Shown: positions 4,673 through 6,195 of the stretch, in pieces
Layout: the number at the start of each line of letters is the position of its first letter
Numbering within the stretch: position 1 is the first letter of the stretch
Source: CAYJRR01 sp964372275 [NCBI: uncultured bacterium]
Lineage (GTDB): Bacteria; CAYJRR01
Direction: 5' to 3'
Length of the DNA stretch: 6,195 nt
NCBI GenBank assembly: GCA_964372275.1
Contig: CAYJRR010000186.1
Location: 1 to 6,195 of the forward strand
Notes under the pieces: model-generated
Database searches by the model: none
What the model was told of the DNA's origin: nothing
The model's input: only the letters and a program-made list of their open reading frames with translations
Position numbers and translations under genes: made by a program

Positions 4673-6040
4673 ATGGAACCCAGCGACATGTGGCGCCTGG
4701 GCGTGGCCGGCTTGCTCGTCCTCGCCAACGGGTTCTTCGTCGCGAGCGAATTCGCGATCGTCAAGATCCGGTCGACCCGCCTCCAGGAGCTCGCGGACGA
4801 GGGGAGCGGCCGGGCCAAGACGGCCCTGAAGGTCGTCCGGCGGCTCGACGCCTACCTCTCGGCCAACCAGTTGGGGATCACCCTGGCCTCCCTGGGGCTG
4901 GGCTGGATCGGGGAGCCGGCGCTGGCCCATCTGATCGAACGGCCGCTCACCGCGATCGCCGGGAACCTGGCGGCGGCGACCTCCCACGTTCTTGCCTCGG
5001 GTCTCGCCTTCGCCGCCATCACCTTCCTGCACACCGTCGTCGGGGAGCTGGCCCCCAAGAGCCTGGCGATCGCCAAGGCCGAGCAGACGGCGCTTTGGAC
5101 CGCCGCGCCGCTTCACCTCTTTTTCCGCCTTTCCTACCCGATCATCGTGACGCTGAACGGGTTGGCCAACCTGCTCCTGCGCGCCTTCGGCCTGCCCCCG
5201 GCGACCGGCCAACGCGACGCCGTCCACTCCGAGGAGGAGCTGCGGCTGATCTTCGAGGCCTCCGCGCAAGGGGGGGGACTGTCGGAGAGCACCCGCGACC
5301 TCCTGACGAACGTCGTCGACTACACCGGGCGGGTCGCCCGCGAGGTGATGACGCCGCGCGCGCGGGTCGAGGTGCTCGACGCCCGCAAGGGGTGGGACGA
5401 GAACATCCGGGCGGCGATCGCCGGCGAGTGGACCCGCTACCCGCTGGTCGAGGGGGAGCGCGGAAAGATCATCGGGTTCGTCCACACCAAGGATCTGTTC
5501 AAGGCGGCGATGGACCCGGGCGCGTCGCGCGATCTGCGGAGCTATGCCCGCCAGCCCCTGATCGTCCCGGAGCAGATGCCGCTCGACAAGCTGCGGCGGC
5601 GCATCCAGTCGACGCGCACCCAGATGGCGCTGGTGGTCGACGAGTTCGGTTCGTTCGTCGGCGTGGTGACGCTGGAGGACTGCCTGGAGGAGATCGTCGG
5701 CGAGATCCAGGACGAGACCGACCAGGAGGCGCCCCTGATCGTGCGCGACGACGCGTCGGGGACGACCGAGGTCGACGGCTCGCTCCTCTTGGACGAGGTC
5801 CACGAAGAGGTGGGGCTCGAGATCCCGGAAGAGGAGCGCGATGGGGTCGACACCATCGGCGGCTACGTCTTCGCGCGGCTCGGCCGGCCGCCGCTGATCG
5901 GCGACGTCGTCGAAGCCGGCCGCTACCGGCTCGTCGTAACCGGCGTCGATGGCCTGCGCGTCGCGAGGCTGCGCATCACCGAGATGCCCCCGCCGCCGGA
6001 AGAGGGCGAGGAAGAGGAGAGCCCCGCCGCCGGCAAGTAG
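4673..6040 (+). CDS. HlyC/CorC-family (CNNM/DUF21-CBS) membrane protein
   Basis: This 455-residue inner-membrane protein has the full CNNM/CorC architecture. A DUF21 membrane domain (about 6-200) carries ANGFFVASEFAIVKIRSTRL (18-37), QLGITLASLGLGWIGEPA (66-83) and VVGELAPKSLAIAKAE (122-137). Two CBS domains follow (about 225-280, opening MTPRARVEVLDA, and 290-347, with MALVVDEFGSFVGVVTLEDC). A C-terminal CorC_HlyC domain spans about 363-437. Characterised relatives (Staphylococcus MpfA, archaeal and human CNNM) export or handle Mg2+; the older name hemolysin is misleading. The protein ends in a low-complexity Pro/Glu-rich tail (439-455) not needed by the family. The start is uncertain: ATG 4673 has no clear ribosome binding site, and ATG 4688 (residue 6) has only a weak GGA ten bases upstream but gives a typical family N terminus. 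A run of eight G lies in the coding sequence at 5270-5277, with the frame intact. It is divergent from the antiporter. Confidence 0.93.
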   Translation: MEPSDMWRLGVAGLLVLANGFFVASEFAIVKIRSTRLQELADEGSGRAKTALKVVRRLDAYLSANQLGITLASLGLGWIGEPALAHLIERPLTAIAGNLAAATSHVLASGLAFAAITFLHTVVGELAPKSLAIAKAEQTALWTAAPLHLFFRLSYPIIVTLNGLANLLLRAFGLPPATGQRDAVHSEEELRLIFEASAQGGGLSESTRDLLTNVVDYTGRVAREVMTPRARVEVLDARKGWDENIRAAIAGEWTRYPLVEGERGKIIGFVHTKDLFKAAMDPGASRDLRSYARQPLIVPEQMPLDKLRRRIQSTRTQMALVVDEFGSFVGVVTLEDCLEEIVGEIQDETDQEAPLIVRDDASGTTEVDGSLLLDEVHEEVGLEIPEEERDGVDTIGGYVFARLGRPPLIGDVVEAGRYRLVVTGVDGLRVARLRITEMPPPPEEGEEEESPAAGK

Positions 6041-6053
6041 GCGCCAAAGGAAA

Positions 6054-6104
6054 CGGGATCGCGTCCGGGATCGCGGTCGCGACCGAGGCCGAGGCGGCGA
6101 CCGC
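6054..6104 (+). repeat. Direct and inverted repeats in the non-coding tail
   Basis: After the HlyC/CorC stop the 155-base tail holds no convincing gene. CGGGATCGCG occurs twice, at 6054-6063 and 6066-6075. GCGGTCGC (6073-6080) and GCGACCGC (6097-6104) form an 8-bp inverted repeat with a 16-base loop. A competing perfect 12-bp palindrome, CGGTCGCGACCG, spans 6074-6085. No T tract follows the stem, so an intrinsic terminator is not supported, although a hairpin here, 32 bases after the stop, could help end transcription or stabilise the 3' end. Confidence 0.35.
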
Positions 6105-6185
6105 TACCGCGGAGTGGCCCTTCTACCGAGATCTTCGCAGCAGGGTCATCCCTAGGGTGCGGACGCGGACGCCGGAACGGCATCC

Positions 6186-6195
6186 AGATCGGAAG
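6186..6195. other. Probable Illumina adapter remnant at contig end
   Basis: The last ten bases, AGATCGGAAG, are identical to the start of the standard Illumina TruSeq adapter (AGATCGGAAGAGC), and the match ends exactly at the window edge. This is most simply explained as untrimmed adapter carried into an assembled contig. These bases should not be treated as genomic. Confidence 0.8.

Noticed and set aside
4562-5803. Open frame of 413 codons on the minus strand opposite the HlyC/CorC gene
   Set aside because: Shadow of the plus-strand gene; it has charged low-complexity composition and no family signature.
5923-6183. Minus-strand frame of 86 codons over the end of the HlyC/CorC gene and the tail
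   Set aside because: Basic low-complexity translation, no ribosome binding site, and its start abuts the probable adapter sequence.
1-6195. CRISPR arrays, tRNA or rRNA genes, insertion sequences, phage genes
   Set aside because: I saw no regularly spaced repeats, no tRNA-like cloverleaf with T-loop consensus, no rRNA stretches, and no transposase or integrase motifs.

Overview
This 6.2 kb window comes from a high-GC bacterium; by eye about two thirds of the bases are G or C and third codon positions are strongly G/C. The ExbB/TolQ and ExbD/TolR relatives imply a double-membrane cell, because such motors normally work between the inner membrane and the periplasm or outer membrane. One ExbB-like gene followed by two ExbD-like genes is an arrangement known from myxobacterial Agl-type gliding motors, so a Myxococcota-like or related environmental lineage is possible. 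The sequence alone does not fix the taxon. The last ten bases match the start of the standard Illumina adapter, so the window probably runs to the end of an assembled contig.

Layout: (1) A PaaI-like hotdog thioesterase (119-595, +), followed by a gene-free stretch of 222 bases holding three consecutive GC-rich stem-loops, a weak promoter candidate and a 10-bp palindrome. (2) A tight four-gene operon (818-3266, +): ExbB/TolQ/MotA-type channel, ExbD/TolR-type protein 1, ExbD/TolR-type protein 2 and a DUF502 membrane protein. Gaps are 4 and 13 bases, then a one-base overlap. (3) A convergent CPA2-type cation:proton antiporter (3279-4589, -), whose stop lies 12 bases beyond the DUF502 stop. (4) An 83-base divergent promoter region. 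(5) A HlyC/CorC-family (CNNM/DUF21 + CBS + CorC_HlyC) membrane protein (4673-6040, +). (6) A non-coding tail of 155 bases with an inverted repeat.

Taken together, most of the window concerns ion movement across the inner membrane. The central operon encodes the parts of an ion-driven rotary or stator-type motor: a three-helix channel with conserved Thr residues, and two different single-span partners each carrying the essential membrane Asp. Because known ExbD units sit as a dimer inside an ExbB pentamer, two distinct ExbD genes suggest a heterodimeric rotor. No TonB, TolA, TolB, Pal or glide protein is visible, so the load of the motor is unknown. The most promising lead for something undescribed is the translational coupling of a DUF502 protein (family function unknown) to this motor. 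The other genes are recognisable housekeeping or transport families.
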